This document shows, one piece after another, positions 1 to 8,740 of a stretch of DNA of 64,000 nt (positions within the stretch are counted from its first letter, which is position 1; each line of letters starts with the position of its first letter). The stretch is from positions 33,903 to 97,902 of the forward strand of contig JAOHHD010000001.1 of NCBI GenBank assembly GCA_028117185.1. Reading direction: 5' to 3'. Made by a program: the position numbers and the translations under genes. The notes beneath the pieces are model-generated. The model did not search any database, was not told the DNA's origin, and worked only from the letters and a program-made list of their open reading frames with translations. Source of the DNA: Luminiphilus sp. Its GTDB lineage: Bacteria > Pseudomonadota > Gammaproteobacteria > Pseudomonadales > Halieaceae.

Positions 1-1
1 G

Positions 2-559
2 TTAGTAGCGGAGACCGTCGAGCACTTTGGCCAACTTGATATGCTGGTGAATAACGCCGGCACCACGACCTTTGTCCCCCATGATCAACTCGAGGCACTC
101 ACAGAAGAGATTTGGCTCAAGACCTTGCGCGTGAATCTCATTGGCGCCTTTATGATGTCGCGAGAAGCCGCACCTCATATCGAGGCGGCGGGTGGAGGCG
201 AGATTGTGATGACCTCGAGCATCGCGAGTACCACCGCTGCAGGAAGTTCTATTGCTTACTGTGCCTCGAAAGCGGGCATGAACAGCTTGACCCGCACGCT
301 GGCCAAGACGCTAGGCAAACGCAAGATTCGGGTTAACGCCGTACTGCCCGGTTTGATCGATGGCGACTGGGCTTTTAACACCTGGGGTGGTGGCGATGCT
401 GAGCAGTACGAGGGATTGAAGAAAATGTTCGCGGAGCAAACCGCGTTGGGGCATGTTGTGACGCCAGCCGATGTCGCCGATACGATTATCTCGCTGATGA
501 CCGGCTCCGATTACGTCACCGGACAGCTGGTCACGCTGGACTCCGGGTTCACGTTGTAA
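2..559 (+). CDS. SDR family oxidoreductase, 5'-truncated by window edge
   Basis: C-terminal part of a classical short-chain dehydrogenase/reductase, an NAD(P)-dependent oxidoreductase of the cytoplasm. The reading frame is open from base 2, so the gene begins upstream of the window and the ATG at 41 is internal. Visible family marks are the NNAG motif, the catalytic serine in a TSSIAS segment, the YCASK (YxxxK) active site, and the usual C-terminal TGQLVTLDSG segment. The Rossmann glycine motif lies outside the window. The substrate cannot be told from sequence. It converges on the peptide ABC operon that follows. Confidence 0.9.
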   Translation, partial: LVAETVEHFGQLDMLVNNAGTTTFVPHDQLEALTEEIWLKTLRVNLIGAFMMSREAAPHIEAAGGGEIVMTSSIASTTAAGSSIAYCASKAGMNSLTRTLAKTLGKRKIRVNAVLPGLIDGDWAFNTWGGGDAEQYEGLKKMFAEQTALGHVVTPADVADTIISLMTGSDYVTGQLVTLDSGFTL

Positions 560-664
560 CCACTGATCAGTGGGTCACCCCAGGTAGTTGTTGCAGGTCC
601 AACGCTTCTCCAGTGCCACTGTGCTTGGTCTAACACCACTGAGTTGTGTTCATCAGTGCCACTG
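560..664. repeat. Cluster of short palindromes between convergent genes
   Basis: Directly after the SDR stop lies a perfect 14-bp palindrome, CCACTGATCAGTGG (560-573). It is followed by two identical 11-bp palindromes, CAGTGCCACTG, at 611-621 and 654-664, and by further CCACTG words nearby. The stretch separates two convergent genes, so hairpins acting as a bidirectional transcription stop are plausible. No clear T-run follows, so this is not a textbook terminator. Confidence 0.5.
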
Positions 665-707
665 GATGATGAGCGCCACTGTCTGCGTCTGCTGCCAATG
701 TGGTGTG

Positions 708-2294
708 TTACGCCGCGTGTACGCCCGGAATCGCTGCCAACAATGAGCGGGTATAGTCTGCGCTCGGCGAGTCAAATACCTGCGCCGTTGGGCCTTCCTC
801 AACGAGCTTGCCGTGATACATCACCGCGATACGGTCAGCGATCTGTCGAATCACAGCCAAATCATGAGAGATGAAGAGCATTGTCAGGCCGTACTCTTTG
901 GTGAGTTCGGCAAGCAGATCCAGAATCTGCGCCTGAATCGTGACATCAAGGGCCGAGACCGGCTCGTCGGCGACAATAAACTCAGGTCGCGTTGCTAGCG
1001 CGCGACCAATGGCAATGCGCTGGCGCTGTCCACCTGAAAATTCGTGTGGGTATTTGCGCACAAACGCCTGCGCCAGGCCCACATTGTCCATTAGCTCTCG
1101 AATGGCCTGATCGAGGCCGCCCTTACTCACCAGATTATGCAGCAGCAACGGCTCGGCCAGCGTGTCATACACGGTCATGCGCGGATTTAGGGAGGCGTAG
1201 GGATCTTGAAAAATCATCTGCATGCGATGACGAAATTGTTTTAGTGTTTTGCCCTGCAGCGCGCTCAGCGTTGTTCCGTCAAAATCGATTTGACCGCCAG
1301 TCAGTGGCACTAAGCGCAGCAGCGATCGGCCTAAGGTGGACTTGCCGCTACCGGATTCACCCACTAAACCCAGTACTTCTCCTCGATGGATCTCGAGCGA
1401 CACATCATCCACGGCTTTCACGGGCGCTGCACCCTCGTTTGACGTGAACCACGTTTTTAACTGGTGGATTCGAATGAGCGGGTCGGCTGCAACGGCATCA
1501 GCGGTTCTCTGTCCACTGGGAATCGCGGCGAGTAGCTTTTGGGTATAAGGGTGTTGAGCGTTGTCAAAAATCGCTTGGGGGCTGCCTTGCTCAACGACCT
1601 TGCCTTGTTCCATCACCACGATCTGATCGGCAATATCAGAGACGACTGCCAGATCATGGCTGATCAATAACACGCCGATGTCGCGTTTTTGCTGCAGATC
1701 GGCGATGAGCTTAAGAATTTGCGCTTGTATTGTCACATCCAAAGCGGTGGTCGGCTCATCTGCGATCAGTAATTTGGGTTCATTGATGAGCGCCATTGCA
1801 ATCATCACTCGCTGTCGCATGCCGCCCGAGAACTCATGAGGAAAAGCACGCATGGCGCCTTGAGGGTCACGGATACCGACTTCATCAAGCAGCTCTGTGG
1901 CACGGGCCTGTGCGGATTTTTTGTCGAGCCCGCGATGCAGAGTCAGTGGCTCGATTAGCTGATCGCCAATTCGCATAAAGGGGTTTAAGCATGTCATCGG
2001 GTCTTGGAAGATCATCGCAATATCGCGTCCGCGAATAGCGCGTAGTTCAGATTCAGACAGCGACAGTAAGTCTTGCCCTTGAAACACCGCGCTGCCGCCA
2101 TCAATTCGCCCCGGAGGACTCGGGACAAGACCGAGCATGGCGTAGCAAGAGACCGACTTGCCAGAACCGCTCTCGCCAATGATGGCCGTGATTTGTCGCG
2201 GCTCAACCGCAAAGCTCACGTCATCCACTGCCTGATTGGTGCCATTACGAGTCACGAAACTCACGGATAAATGATCGACTTTGAGTAGGCTCAT
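708..2294 (-). CDS. Peptide ABC transporter, fused dual ATPase (YejF / OppDF type)
   Basis: Cytoplasmic ATP-hydrolysing subunit (528 aa) of an oligopeptide/microcin-type importer, with two nucleotide-binding domains in one chain. Domain 1 has Walker A GESGSGKS at residues 40-47, signature FSGGMRQR at 155-162 and Walker B LLIADEPT at 175-182. Domain 2 has a second GESGSGKS at 312-319, then FSGGQRQR and FIVADEP. Each half ends with the Opp/Dpp-type C-terminal segment (HPYTQKLLAAIP, SADYTRSLLAAIP). OppD and OppF are more often separate proteins, and the fused form is typical of YejF. It is the last gene of the four-gene operon, 3 nt after the permease, with an AAGGA ribosome site inside the permease end. 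Confidence 0.95.
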   Translation of the reverse strand: MSLLKVDHLSVSFVTRNGTNQAVDDVSFAVEPRQITAIIGESGSGKSVSCYAMLGLVPSPPGRIDGGSAVFQGQDLLSLSESELRAIRGRDIAMIFQDPMTCLNPFMRIGDQLIEPLTLHRGLDKKSAQARATELLDEVGIRDPQGAMRAFPHEFSGGMRQRVMIAMALINEPKLLIADEPTTALDVTIQAQILKLIADLQQKRDIGVLLISHDLAVVSDIADQIVVMEQGKVVEQGSPQAIFDNAQHPYTQKLLAAIPSGQRTADAVAADPLIRIHQLKTWFTSNEGAAPVKAVDDVSLEIHRGEVLGLVGESGSGKSTLGRSLLRLVPLTGGQIDFDGTTLSALQGKTLKQFRHRMQMIFQDPYASLNPRMTVYDTLAEPLLLHNLVSKGGLDQAIRELMDNVGLAQAFVRKYPHEFSGGQRQRIAIGRALATRPEFIVADEPVSALDVTIQAQILDLLAELTKEYGLTMLFISHDLAVIRQIADRIAVMYHGKLVEEGPTAQVFDSPSADYTRSLLAAIPGVHAA

Positions 2295-2297
2295 GGC

Positions 2298-3185
2298 TTA
2301 GTCCTTAGATCCACGAACATCCAGCGCATCGCGCAAACCGTCGCCCAGAAAATTCAGTGAAAAGAGCGTCAGTGTTAACGCGCAACCGGGAAATATCAGC
2401 AGCCAGGGGTACTCTTCCATCGTTTCGGCGCCGTAGCTGATGAGCAGCCCCCAGGAGGTGGCGGGGGGCTGGATACCCAAACCGAGAAAACTTAAAAAGG
2501 CTTCTAGCAGCATGACACTGGGAATGGTTAGGGTGGTGTACACAATAATTGGACCAAGGGCATTGGGGACGATGTGTTTGCGGATAATGGTCGCCGGCGA
2601 TAAGCCCACCGACACGGCCGCCTCTACAAACTCTTGCTGTCGGAGCGACTGAACTTGAGAGCGCATGATACGCGCCATAGTGAGCCACTCGACCGCGCCG
2701 ATTGCCAGAAATAGCAGCAGAATATTGCGGCCAAACACCACCATTAACAGCACGATGAATATCATGAAGGGGAGGGCGTAGAGAATGTCGACCAAGCGCA
2801 TCATGATGGCATCGACGCGGCCGCCGACGTAGCCGGCGATGGCACCCCAAGTGACGCCGATGAGGAGTGCGACTGCGGTGGCAATGAAGCCCACCGCGAG
2901 TGAAATGCGGCCTCCATACATAACCTGTGTGAGCAGGTCTCGGCCAAAGATATCGGTACCTAGCCAGTGCGCTGCCGACGGCGGTGAGGCACCTAAGTCG
3001 AGGTTTTGTGATTCGTAGCTATAGGGGGCGATCCACGGAGTGAGCCCTGCGATGACAATCATGAACAACAGCACCGCGCCGCCCAACAGCGCCAATTTAT
3101 TTTTGCGCAGTCTGAGCCAGGCGTCATGCCACAGCGAAGAGCCTTGTTCGACCTCGTCAAATGCCGGGGATGACACCGTATTCAT
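2298..3185 (-). CDS. Peptide ABC transporter permease (OppC / YejE type)
   Basis: Inner-membrane permease (295 aa) of the same importer. The N-terminal segment with one membrane helix (about residues 33-55) and the LGTDIFGRDLLTQVMYGGR segment are typical of OppC/DppC proteins. A BPD transmembrane domain of about five helices follows, with the EAA-like loop FVEAAVSVGLSPATIIRKH that docks on the ATPase. Its ATG overlaps the stop of the upstream permease by 4 nt (3182-3185), which implies translational coupling. Confidence 0.95.
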   Translation of the reverse strand: MNTVSSPAFDEVEQGSSLWHDAWLRLRKNKLALLGGAVLLFMIVIAGLTPWIAPYSYESQNLDLGASPPSAAHWLGTDIFGRDLLTQVMYGGRISLAVGFIATAVALLIGVTWGAIAGYVGGRVDAIMMRLVDILYALPFMIFIVLLMVVFGRNILLLFLAIGAVEWLTMARIMRSQVQSLRQQEFVEAAVSVGLSPATIIRKHIVPNALGPIIVYTTLTIPSVMLLEAFLSFLGLGIQPPATSWGLLISYGAETMEEYPWLLIFPGCALTLTLFSLNFLGDGLRDALDVRGSKD

Positions 3186-4120
3186 CCATTACCCCCTCTA
3201 AACTGATGCCTGAGTCTGGGGTTGAGCCACGCGGCCACTACATCACTCACCAGATTAAAGAACACGATCAGCGTCGACAGGAACACAGTGGTGCCCAAAA
3301 TCATGGTGTAGTCCCGGTTAAAGGCGGCCTGCACATAAAATCTTCCCAGCCCGGGAATTTGAAAAATGGTCTCGACCACAAAAGACCCCGCCAGCAGTCC
3401 TGCAAAGGCGGGTCCTAGGAAGGCAATGACCGGAATCAATCCCCCTCTCAACGCATGCTGCGTGACGACGCGCCACTCCGGCAGCCCCTTAGCGCGTGCG
3501 GTGCGAATGTAGTCCTGTGAGAGAATCTCGAGCATGCCGGCGCGGCTAAGGCGCGCAATATAGGCGGCGTATGCGGACCCCAGTGTGATGGCTGGCAGTA
3601 TTTTATCGCCGGGGATATCTCCCCAGCCCGTAATCGGCAGCCAATCCAACCAAATGCCAAAAATGAGGACCAATAAAGGCCCTAATAAAAATGACGGCAT
3701 GCAAATACCAATCATCGCCAGGCTCATCGGGATATAGTCTTGCGCGGTATTGGGTTTAAGCGAGGCAAAGACGCCAGCAGCTACACCAATGACCAGCGCA
3801 ATCATCAAAGCATACAGGCCTAATTCTGCGGTGACAGGCAGGCCTGCGAACAGAATTTCGTTCACGCTGCGACCGGGGTACTTAAACGATGGCCCCAGGT
3901 CGCCCTGAGCGAGATCGCCCAAGTACGCAAAATATTGTTCATGTAGCGGCAGGTCTAATCGATATTGCGCTTCAAGCGCTGCCCGCACCTCAGGAATCAC
4001 CACCTTCTCTTGGTCAAAAGGGCCGCCTGGCGCTGAGCGCACTAAAAAGAAAGTGGCGGTGATGACCACAAAAATGACGGGTAAGGCTTGTAGTATGCGG
4101 ACCAACAAAAAGCGCAACAT
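3182..4120 (-). CDS. Peptide ABC transporter permease (OppB / YejB type)
   Basis: Inner-membrane permease (312 aa) that pairs with the OppC-type protein to form the translocation channel. The N-terminus MLRFLLVRILQALPVIFVV and the APGGPFDQE segment are hallmarks of OppB/DppB proteins. The cytoplasmic EAA loop reads DYIRTARAKGLPEWRVV. Length and about six predicted membrane helices fit the family. The start codon shares one base with the stop of the substrate-binding protein gene and the 3' end overlaps the next permease by 4 nt, so the operon is tightly coupled. Confidence 0.95.
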   Translation of the reverse strand: MLRFLLVRILQALPVIFVVITATFFLVRSAPGGPFDQEKVVIPEVRAALEAQYRLDLPLHEQYFAYLGDLAQGDLGPSFKYPGRSVNEILFAGLPVTAELGLYALMIALVIGVAAGVFASLKPNTAQDYIPMSLAMIGICMPSFLLGPLLVLIFGIWLDWLPITGWGDIPGDKILPAITLGSAYAAYIARLSRAGMLEILSQDYIRTARAKGLPEWRVVTQHALRGGLIPVIAFLGPAFAGLLAGSFVVETIFQIPGLGRFYVQAAFNRDYTMILGTTVFLSTLIVFFNLVSDVVAAWLNPRLRHQFRGGNG

Positions 4121-5823
4121 CAGCGGAGTGCCTCGGGTAGTGTCCTGCCCGGAATGAGTTTCACGTATTTCAGGTTCAGTGAATCCATCAGATTCGAGTG
4201 CAAACCCTCTACGCTGGGGTGGATAAGATGCTTACTGGTGTAGGTATAAATGGGAATGATCGGCATCTCGTCCATGAGCATTGTTTCCGCTTGTTCAAAT
4301 AGCGCGTAACGCTCCTCCCGGGTCTTCGCGGCGGGAGCCCGATACAGAATCAAATCATCATAAAGTGGATCGCTATAGTTCGTGTTGTTGTTACCGCCAT
4401 CGGTAATGAATAAGTCGAGAAAATTATTGGCATCCACATAGTCGCCAATCCAGCCACGCCGCGCGACTTGAAAGTCAATCTGTGTGACCGAATCGAGGTA
4501 GACCTTCCACTCCTGATTCGTAATGGTGATATCGATACCAAGCTCGGACTTCCACATCTGCTGAATGGCGACCGCGATTTTTCGATGCCCTTCGTTGGTG
4601 TTGTAGAGAATCTCGAGCCCGGGCCAGCCTTCGCCGTTGGGATAACCCGCTTCCGCCAGTAACCGGCGCGCTTCCTGAGGATCATAGTCGAATAATTTGG
4701 GCGGAAAGTAGCCAAGGGTATCGGGTGGCGTGATCGAGTACGCGGGAAAAGCGGTTTCTTGCAGTACCGTTCGCGTTAACTTTTCGCGATCGACCGACAT
4801 CGCCAGTGCTTTGCGCACGCGCGCGTCATTGACCGGTGGTCGTTTAGTATTAATCAGGTAGTAATAGGTGCCGAGATACGCCGACTGCACATAAGGCGTA
4901 TTGGGCATATCGCGATAGAGCGGGATCTTATCCAACGGTACCACTTGAGTGTAATGCAGTTGCTCGACACGAAACATGCGTTCTTCGCTGACCACATTTT
5001 CCATTGGGTAAAATACAACACCGTTAAGGGAGACGTTGTCACGATCCCAGTAATACGCACTTTTTTCGACGATGATGCGACGGTTGAGAGACCATTCGCT
5101 CAGCGTAAAGGCACCATTGCTGACAATGTTGCCAACCCGTGTCCAAGGAGTGTAGCGATCGGTCATCTCACCAAACTGCAGCAGTGTTTCAGGATGAACC
5201 GCAAAGGTGCTGTAGTGGTCCATGAGCTGCACGAAGTAGGGCGTTGGCTCGTTTAACGTGACTTCTAATGTGGTGTCATCAAGCGCTTTGACCCCTACTT
5301 CAGCAAAATCACTGATCTCGGCTTTTAAGTAAGCCTCGGCATTTTTGACCGGAAAGAGCATGTACGAATACTCATTACCCGTCATCGGGTGCAGCGCTCG
5401 GTTCCAGCTCCAGACATAATCGGAGGCAGTCACTTGCTCTCCGTTGGACCACTTGGCGTCGGGATTCAAATAAAAAGTAATGATGCGCCCGTCGTCACTG
5501 AAGTCCCAGCGTTGGGCAACGCCGGGTTCGGGCTCCAAGGTGATGGGGTTTTTAACCGCCAACCCTTCGAATAGGGCGCGGATAATGTGGTTCTCGGGCA
5601 CTCCCGTGACCACGTGGGGATCCAGACCTTGGGGCTCAGTACCGTTGCCGTAGTGCAAAATACCCTCACGGTTGCCGCTCACTACGTTACTTTCACCACC
5701 ACCACAGGCTGTCGCTACGACGCAGAGTACGCAGACGAAGACAGCGCGAGTAGTGGCTAAAAAGGAGAGTGTTTTTGGCGGTGCAAGCGATTTCTGCACT
5801 TGAGTCAACGGGTGTCGTATCAA
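4120..5823 (-). CDS. Peptide ABC transporter substrate-binding lipoprotein (OppA family)
   Basis: Extracytoplasmic binding protein (567 aa, SBP_bac_5 family) that captures oligopeptides for the importer downstream. A hydrophobic signal segment ends in a lipobox-like VVATAC, so Cys40 is the probable lipidation site. The mature part carries the family motif EPQGLDPHVVTGVPENHII, then segments such as WSNGEQVTASDYVWSWNRA, the YYLINTKRPPVND region, and VRKALAMSVDREKL. It is the first gene of the minus-strand operon, so the promoter should lie between 5824 and 5968, back to back with gltX. Specificity (dipeptide, oligopeptide, murein peptide) is not resolved. Confidence 0.95.
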   Translation of the reverse strand: MIRHPLTQVQKSLAPPKTLSFLATTRAVFVCVLCVVATACGGGESNVVSGNREGILHYGNGTEPQGLDPHVVTGVPENHIIRALFEGLAVKNPITLEPEPGVAQRWDFSDDGRIITFYLNPDAKWSNGEQVTASDYVWSWNRALHPMTGNEYSYMLFPVKNAEAYLKAEISDFAEVGVKALDDTTLEVTLNEPTPYFVQLMDHYSTFAVHPETLLQFGEMTDRYTPWTRVGNIVSNGAFTLSEWSLNRRIIVEKSAYYWDRDNVSLNGVVFYPMENVVSEERMFRVEQLHYTQVVPLDKIPLYRDMPNTPYVQSAYLGTYYYLINTKRPPVNDARVRKALAMSVDREKLTRTVLQETAFPAYSITPPDTLGYFPPKLFDYDPQEARRLLAEAGYPNGEGWPGLEILYNTNEGHRKIAVAIQQMWKSELGIDITITNQEWKVYLDSVTQIDFQVARRGWIGDYVDANNFLDLFITDGGNNNTNYSDPLYDDLILYRAPAAKTREERYALFEQAETMLMDEMPIIPIYTYTSKHLIHPSVEGLHSNLMDSLNLKYVKLIPGRTLPEALR

Positions 5824-5968
5824 CGGTCAGAACTCTTGTAAGCGTGGGCGTATGCTACCGGAGTTTCATCAGTAAAGAGAAACTGAATAATGCCTGCAAT
5901 CAGCATAAAATCTGTGCTGCGCCTTTGATAAACTAACGTAGAATCCCGCCGCTAAAAGAATCCATTAC

Positions 5969-7456
5969 ATGACCGTCAGAACCCGCGTTGCGCCATCCCC
6001 TACCGGTGATCCCCATGTCGGCACGGCTTATATGGCGCTCTTTAATCGCTGTTTTGCCCATGCACACGGTGGTCAATTTATTCTCCGAATCGAAGATACA
6101 GATCAGGTGCGTAGTACGCCTGAAGCCGAAGCGAAGATATTGGAGTCGCTGCGCTGGCTGGGGCTTGATTGGGACGAAGGCCCCGATATTGGTGGTCCTA
6201 CAGGACCCTATCGGCAGAGTGAGCGTGCAGAAATATATAGTGGCTACGCGTGGGAATTGGTAGAGAAAGGCCATGCCTTTGTCTGTTATCGCACGCCAGA
6301 AGAACTCAATGCACTCCGCGAGGCACGACGCGAAGCGGGCAAGGCCACTGCACTGAAGCCCTCGGAGTTAATGCTCTCAGAGGAGGAGCAAGCGGCGCGC
6401 AAGGCGGCGGGCGCGGCTTTTGTCATTCGTATGATGGTGCCGGAAGAGGCAGGCGCTTGTGTGGTGGAAGATATGTTGCGTGGCGCCATTGAACTCGACT
6501 GGAGCATGGTCGACGCGCAAATTCTCTTAAAATCGGATGGCTTGCCCACTTATCATCTTGCCAACGTGGTGGATGACCATCTCATGGAGATCACGCATGT
6601 GATCCGGGGTGAGGAATGGATCAACTCCGCCCCCAAGCATCAGTTGCTCTATGCCTACTTTGGGTGGACGATGCCTGTACTGTGTCATTTGCCGTTGCTG
6701 CGAAATCCCGATAAATCGAAACTCAGCAAGCGCAAGAACCCGACCAGTATTCTGTATTACCAGCGCATGGGCTTTTTGCCTGAAGCCGTGGTGAACTATC
6801 TGGGTCGTATGGGCTGGTCGATGCCCGACGAGCAAGAGAAGTTCACGCTGTCAGAAATGCAGCAGGCCTTTGATATTGCCCGCGTGTCACTGGGCGGGCC
6901 GGTGTTTGATGTGGAAAAACTCAGGTGGTTGAACGGACTGTGGATTCGTGAATCGCTGAGCACGGATGACTTGATCCAGCGTTTGCAAGACTGGGCGTTG
7001 AATCGTGAAATGCTTGAGAAAATTGTGCCTCAGGCGCAGGGTCGGATTGATGTGTTGTCCGATCTCATCCCGCAGGCGGCTTATTTGTTATCCGGTGATG
7101 TCTCTCTAATACCCGCTGCGTTTGGTGAGGAAGGTGATGACCGTGATACCGCGGTAGCACAAATGCAGTTTGTACTATGGCGGCTTGAGGCACAGCAAGA
7201 CTGGCGCCGCGATGCCCTTTTTGCTGTACTCAAAGCATTGGCAGAGGCAATGGGCAGTAAGCCCAAAGCCTTATTTGCGCCGCTGTTTCTGGCGTTATCG
7301 GGGCAGTCGGTGGCGTATTCAATTCCCGATTCGATGGCCATATTGGGCCCTGACATGACCCGAGCTCGATTGCGTCATGCGATTGATGCCTGCGGCGGTG
7401 TCTCTAAAAAAGCGATGAAACGATTGGAGAAAGAGTACGCCGCACTAGGCCTCTAA
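5969..7456 (+). CDS. gltX: Glutamyl-tRNA synthetase
   Basis: Class I aminoacyl-tRNA synthetase (495 aa) that charges tRNA-Glu with glutamate in the cytoplasm. The HIGH signature appears as HVGT (residues 16-19) after the conserved VAPSPTG, and the KMSKS signature as KLSKR (residues 251-255). The IEDTD segment and the [20 protein letters not shown] segment are typical of the catalytic domain. A C-terminal anticodon-binding region follows. Length is slightly above the usual 465-480 aa. It is divergent from the peptide transporter operon, and its stop overlaps the end of the convergent membrane protein gene by 4 nt. Confidence 0.98.
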   Translation: MTVRTRVAPSPTGDPHVGTAYMALFNRCFAHAHGGQFILRIEDTDQVRSTPEAEAKILESLRWLGLDWDEGPDIGGPTGPYRQSERAEIYSGYAWELVEKGHAFVCYRTPEELNALREARREAGKATALKPSELMLSEEEQAARKAAGAAFVIRMMVPEEAGACVVEDMLRGAIELDWSMVDAQILLKSDGLPTYHLANVVDDHLMEITHVIRGEEWINSAPKHQLLYAYFGWTMPVLCHLPLLRNPDKSKLSKRKNPTSILYYQRMGFLPEAVVNYLGRMGWSMPDEQEKFTLSEMQQAFDIARVSLGGPVFDVEKLRWLNGLWIRESLSTDDLIQRLQDWALNREMLEKIVPQAQGRIDVLSDLIPQAAYLLSGDVSLIPAAFGEEGDDRDTAVAQMQFVLWRLEAQQDWRRDALFAVLKALAEAMGSKPKALFAPLFLALSGQSVAYSIPDSMAILGPDMTRARLRHAIDACGGVSKKAMKRLEKEYAALGL

Positions 7457-7914
7457 TTGGCATTGCTTTTATCCAGAAGGCAAACGCCTGCGAGCACGGC
7501 AAAGACGGATTCAAAGATGAGGGCATACCAAGTATAGACTGTGAAATCCGAGTTCATGGCCACGTCGGTTGCGCCCTTGACCGCTCGAATGGTCAGATCA
7601 AAATCGCCAAACGCCACGCTGGCGCGCCCTGCGGCAAGGCCTCCCAGACACATCATGGCGAGCCATAGTCCGGGGCGGAGGTAGCCCTTGAGAATGCCTG
7701 ACAAAAAGATGATCGAACCCAAGCAGAACTGCAACCCACCATACATGGCCGCGAGCTCTGCCATGCCATCTTGATGAGCGACCCATAAGCCCGCGTATTC
7801 AGCAGGTAGCTCTGGGTTGTACCAGCACATCGCCCCGTAACCTAAGAAAAGGCTTCCCGGAATAATCAATACGGCTCTGGCAAATGTCTGGGTGAGCGTG
7901 CTGAGGCTAGGCAT
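7453..7914 (-). CDS. Small four-helix membrane protein (DUF4345-like)
   Basis: Inner-membrane protein of 153 aa with about four hydrophobic helices. The first carries [20 protein letters not shown], and an [11 protein letters not shown] segment opens the second. This pattern resembles the DUF4345 family, whose function is unknown; the assignment is by resemblance only. A good ribosome site (GGAGGATCG) precedes the ATG at 7914. It converges on gltX, so transcripts of the two genes overlap at the ends. Confidence 0.8.
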   Translation of the reverse strand: MPSLSTLTQTFARAVLIIPGSLFLGYGAMCWYNPELPAEYAGLWVAHQDGMAELAAMYGGLQFCLGSIIFLSGILKGYLRPGLWLAMMCLGGLAAGRASVAFGDFDLTIRAVKGATDVAMNSDFTVYTWYALIFESVFAVLAGVCLLDKSNAN

Positions 7915-8070
7915 CTCGCGATCCTCCGATGAGACAGGGCGTCATTGTAAACCCTCAGGCAAGCGCGCTGAGCAATTTTTACACTCGTACAACCCAGCGA
8001 TCGGCTTGCTTGACAGGATTTGGCGGTATCCGTAGTGTGTCGCCTCTCAGCGCTTGCTGAGACCGATTGT

Positions 8071-8146
8071 GGGGCCATAGCTCAGTTGGGAGAGCGCAAC
8101 ACTGGCAGTGTTGAGGTCGTCGGTTCGATCCCGTCTGGCTCCACCA
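8071..8146 (+). tRNA. tRNA-Ala (anticodon GGC)
   Basis: The 76-nt sequence folds as a full cloverleaf. Acceptor stem GGGGCCA pairs with TGGCTCC and includes the G3:U70 wobble pair that marks alanine tRNAs. The anticodon stem CAACA/TGTTG encloses the loop CTGGCAG, giving anticodon GGC. The T loop is TTCGATC and CCA is encoded. The T stem has one U50:U64 mismatch. Copies of its 3' part recur at 10447 and 25987, so the gene appears to serve as an integration site. Confidence 0.97.
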
Positions 8147-8147
8147 T
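8128..8147 (+). repeat. Putative attL: 3' end of tRNA-Ala
   Basis: The 20-mer ATCCCGTCTGGCTCCACCAT, from the T loop to one base past CCA, recurs with a single mismatch at 10447-10466. Integrases of islands and phages commonly use tRNA 3' ends and regenerate the gene on one side. Here the intact tRNA is the left end. Confidence 0.7.
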
Positions 8148-8295
8148 TATCTATATTAAATTCAATATCTTGTGGGTGCCTGTCCGTCCGCCGCATTCTC
8201 GCCGAACTATTGTTACCCAGCATTTACCCACTGACTCAGTGTTGCTCAAGTGCGGTACGAGGCTGTTACACAGATAAACAATCAAGAAGATTCAA

Positions 8296-8568
8296 TTGGC
8301 AAGAGGCGGAGCTAGACCTAATGCGCGTCGCAAACCTGGCACTTTGAATCGCTTCAATCGAGAGCTACTTGAGAGGACTAACGAGGGTGGACAATTACCC
8401 GTGGATTACAGGCTCGAAATCATGCGCGATCAATCCCTCGATACCCGGCTCAGCATCGATGCCGCAAAGGCCGCTGCACCCTATCTTGACTAAGAGCGGT
8501 CGGCTATTTCGGTTGACGTGACCGCTCCAGAAGTTACTCATGGGGAGTGGCTGAAAAGCTTGATCTGA
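8296..8568 (+). pseudogene. Phage-type small protein (terminase-small-like), interrupted by stop
   Basis: A TTG-started frame encodes an ARGGARPNARRKPGT N-terminus and a RLEIMRD...AAKAAAPYLD segment. This is the pattern of small phage/prophage proteins that resemble terminase small subunits (GGARPGAGRKPG ... MRD ... KAAAPY). A TAA at 8491-8493 ends the frame after 65 codons, yet the same frame continues for 24 codons (ERSAISVDVTAPEVTHGEW...) to a TGA at 8566-8568, as if a single nonsense change had split the gene. It sits 150 bp after the tRNA, where decayed phage genes are common. The family call is by motif only. Confidence 0.5.
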
Positions 8569-8740
8569 TGACCCGACCGATTATCAGGTGACCTCGCTTG
8601 GGATTATCTGGATAGCTCCTCCATCCATCCTGCAGAGAAAGTCAGGGCGCATCTAGGGGCTGTGGGGGAGCGGCGACCCGATGCCTCCGTGGGAGTAGAA
8701 AGGGCGGTGAATCCGAGCAAAACAATGTAAATTGCACAGC

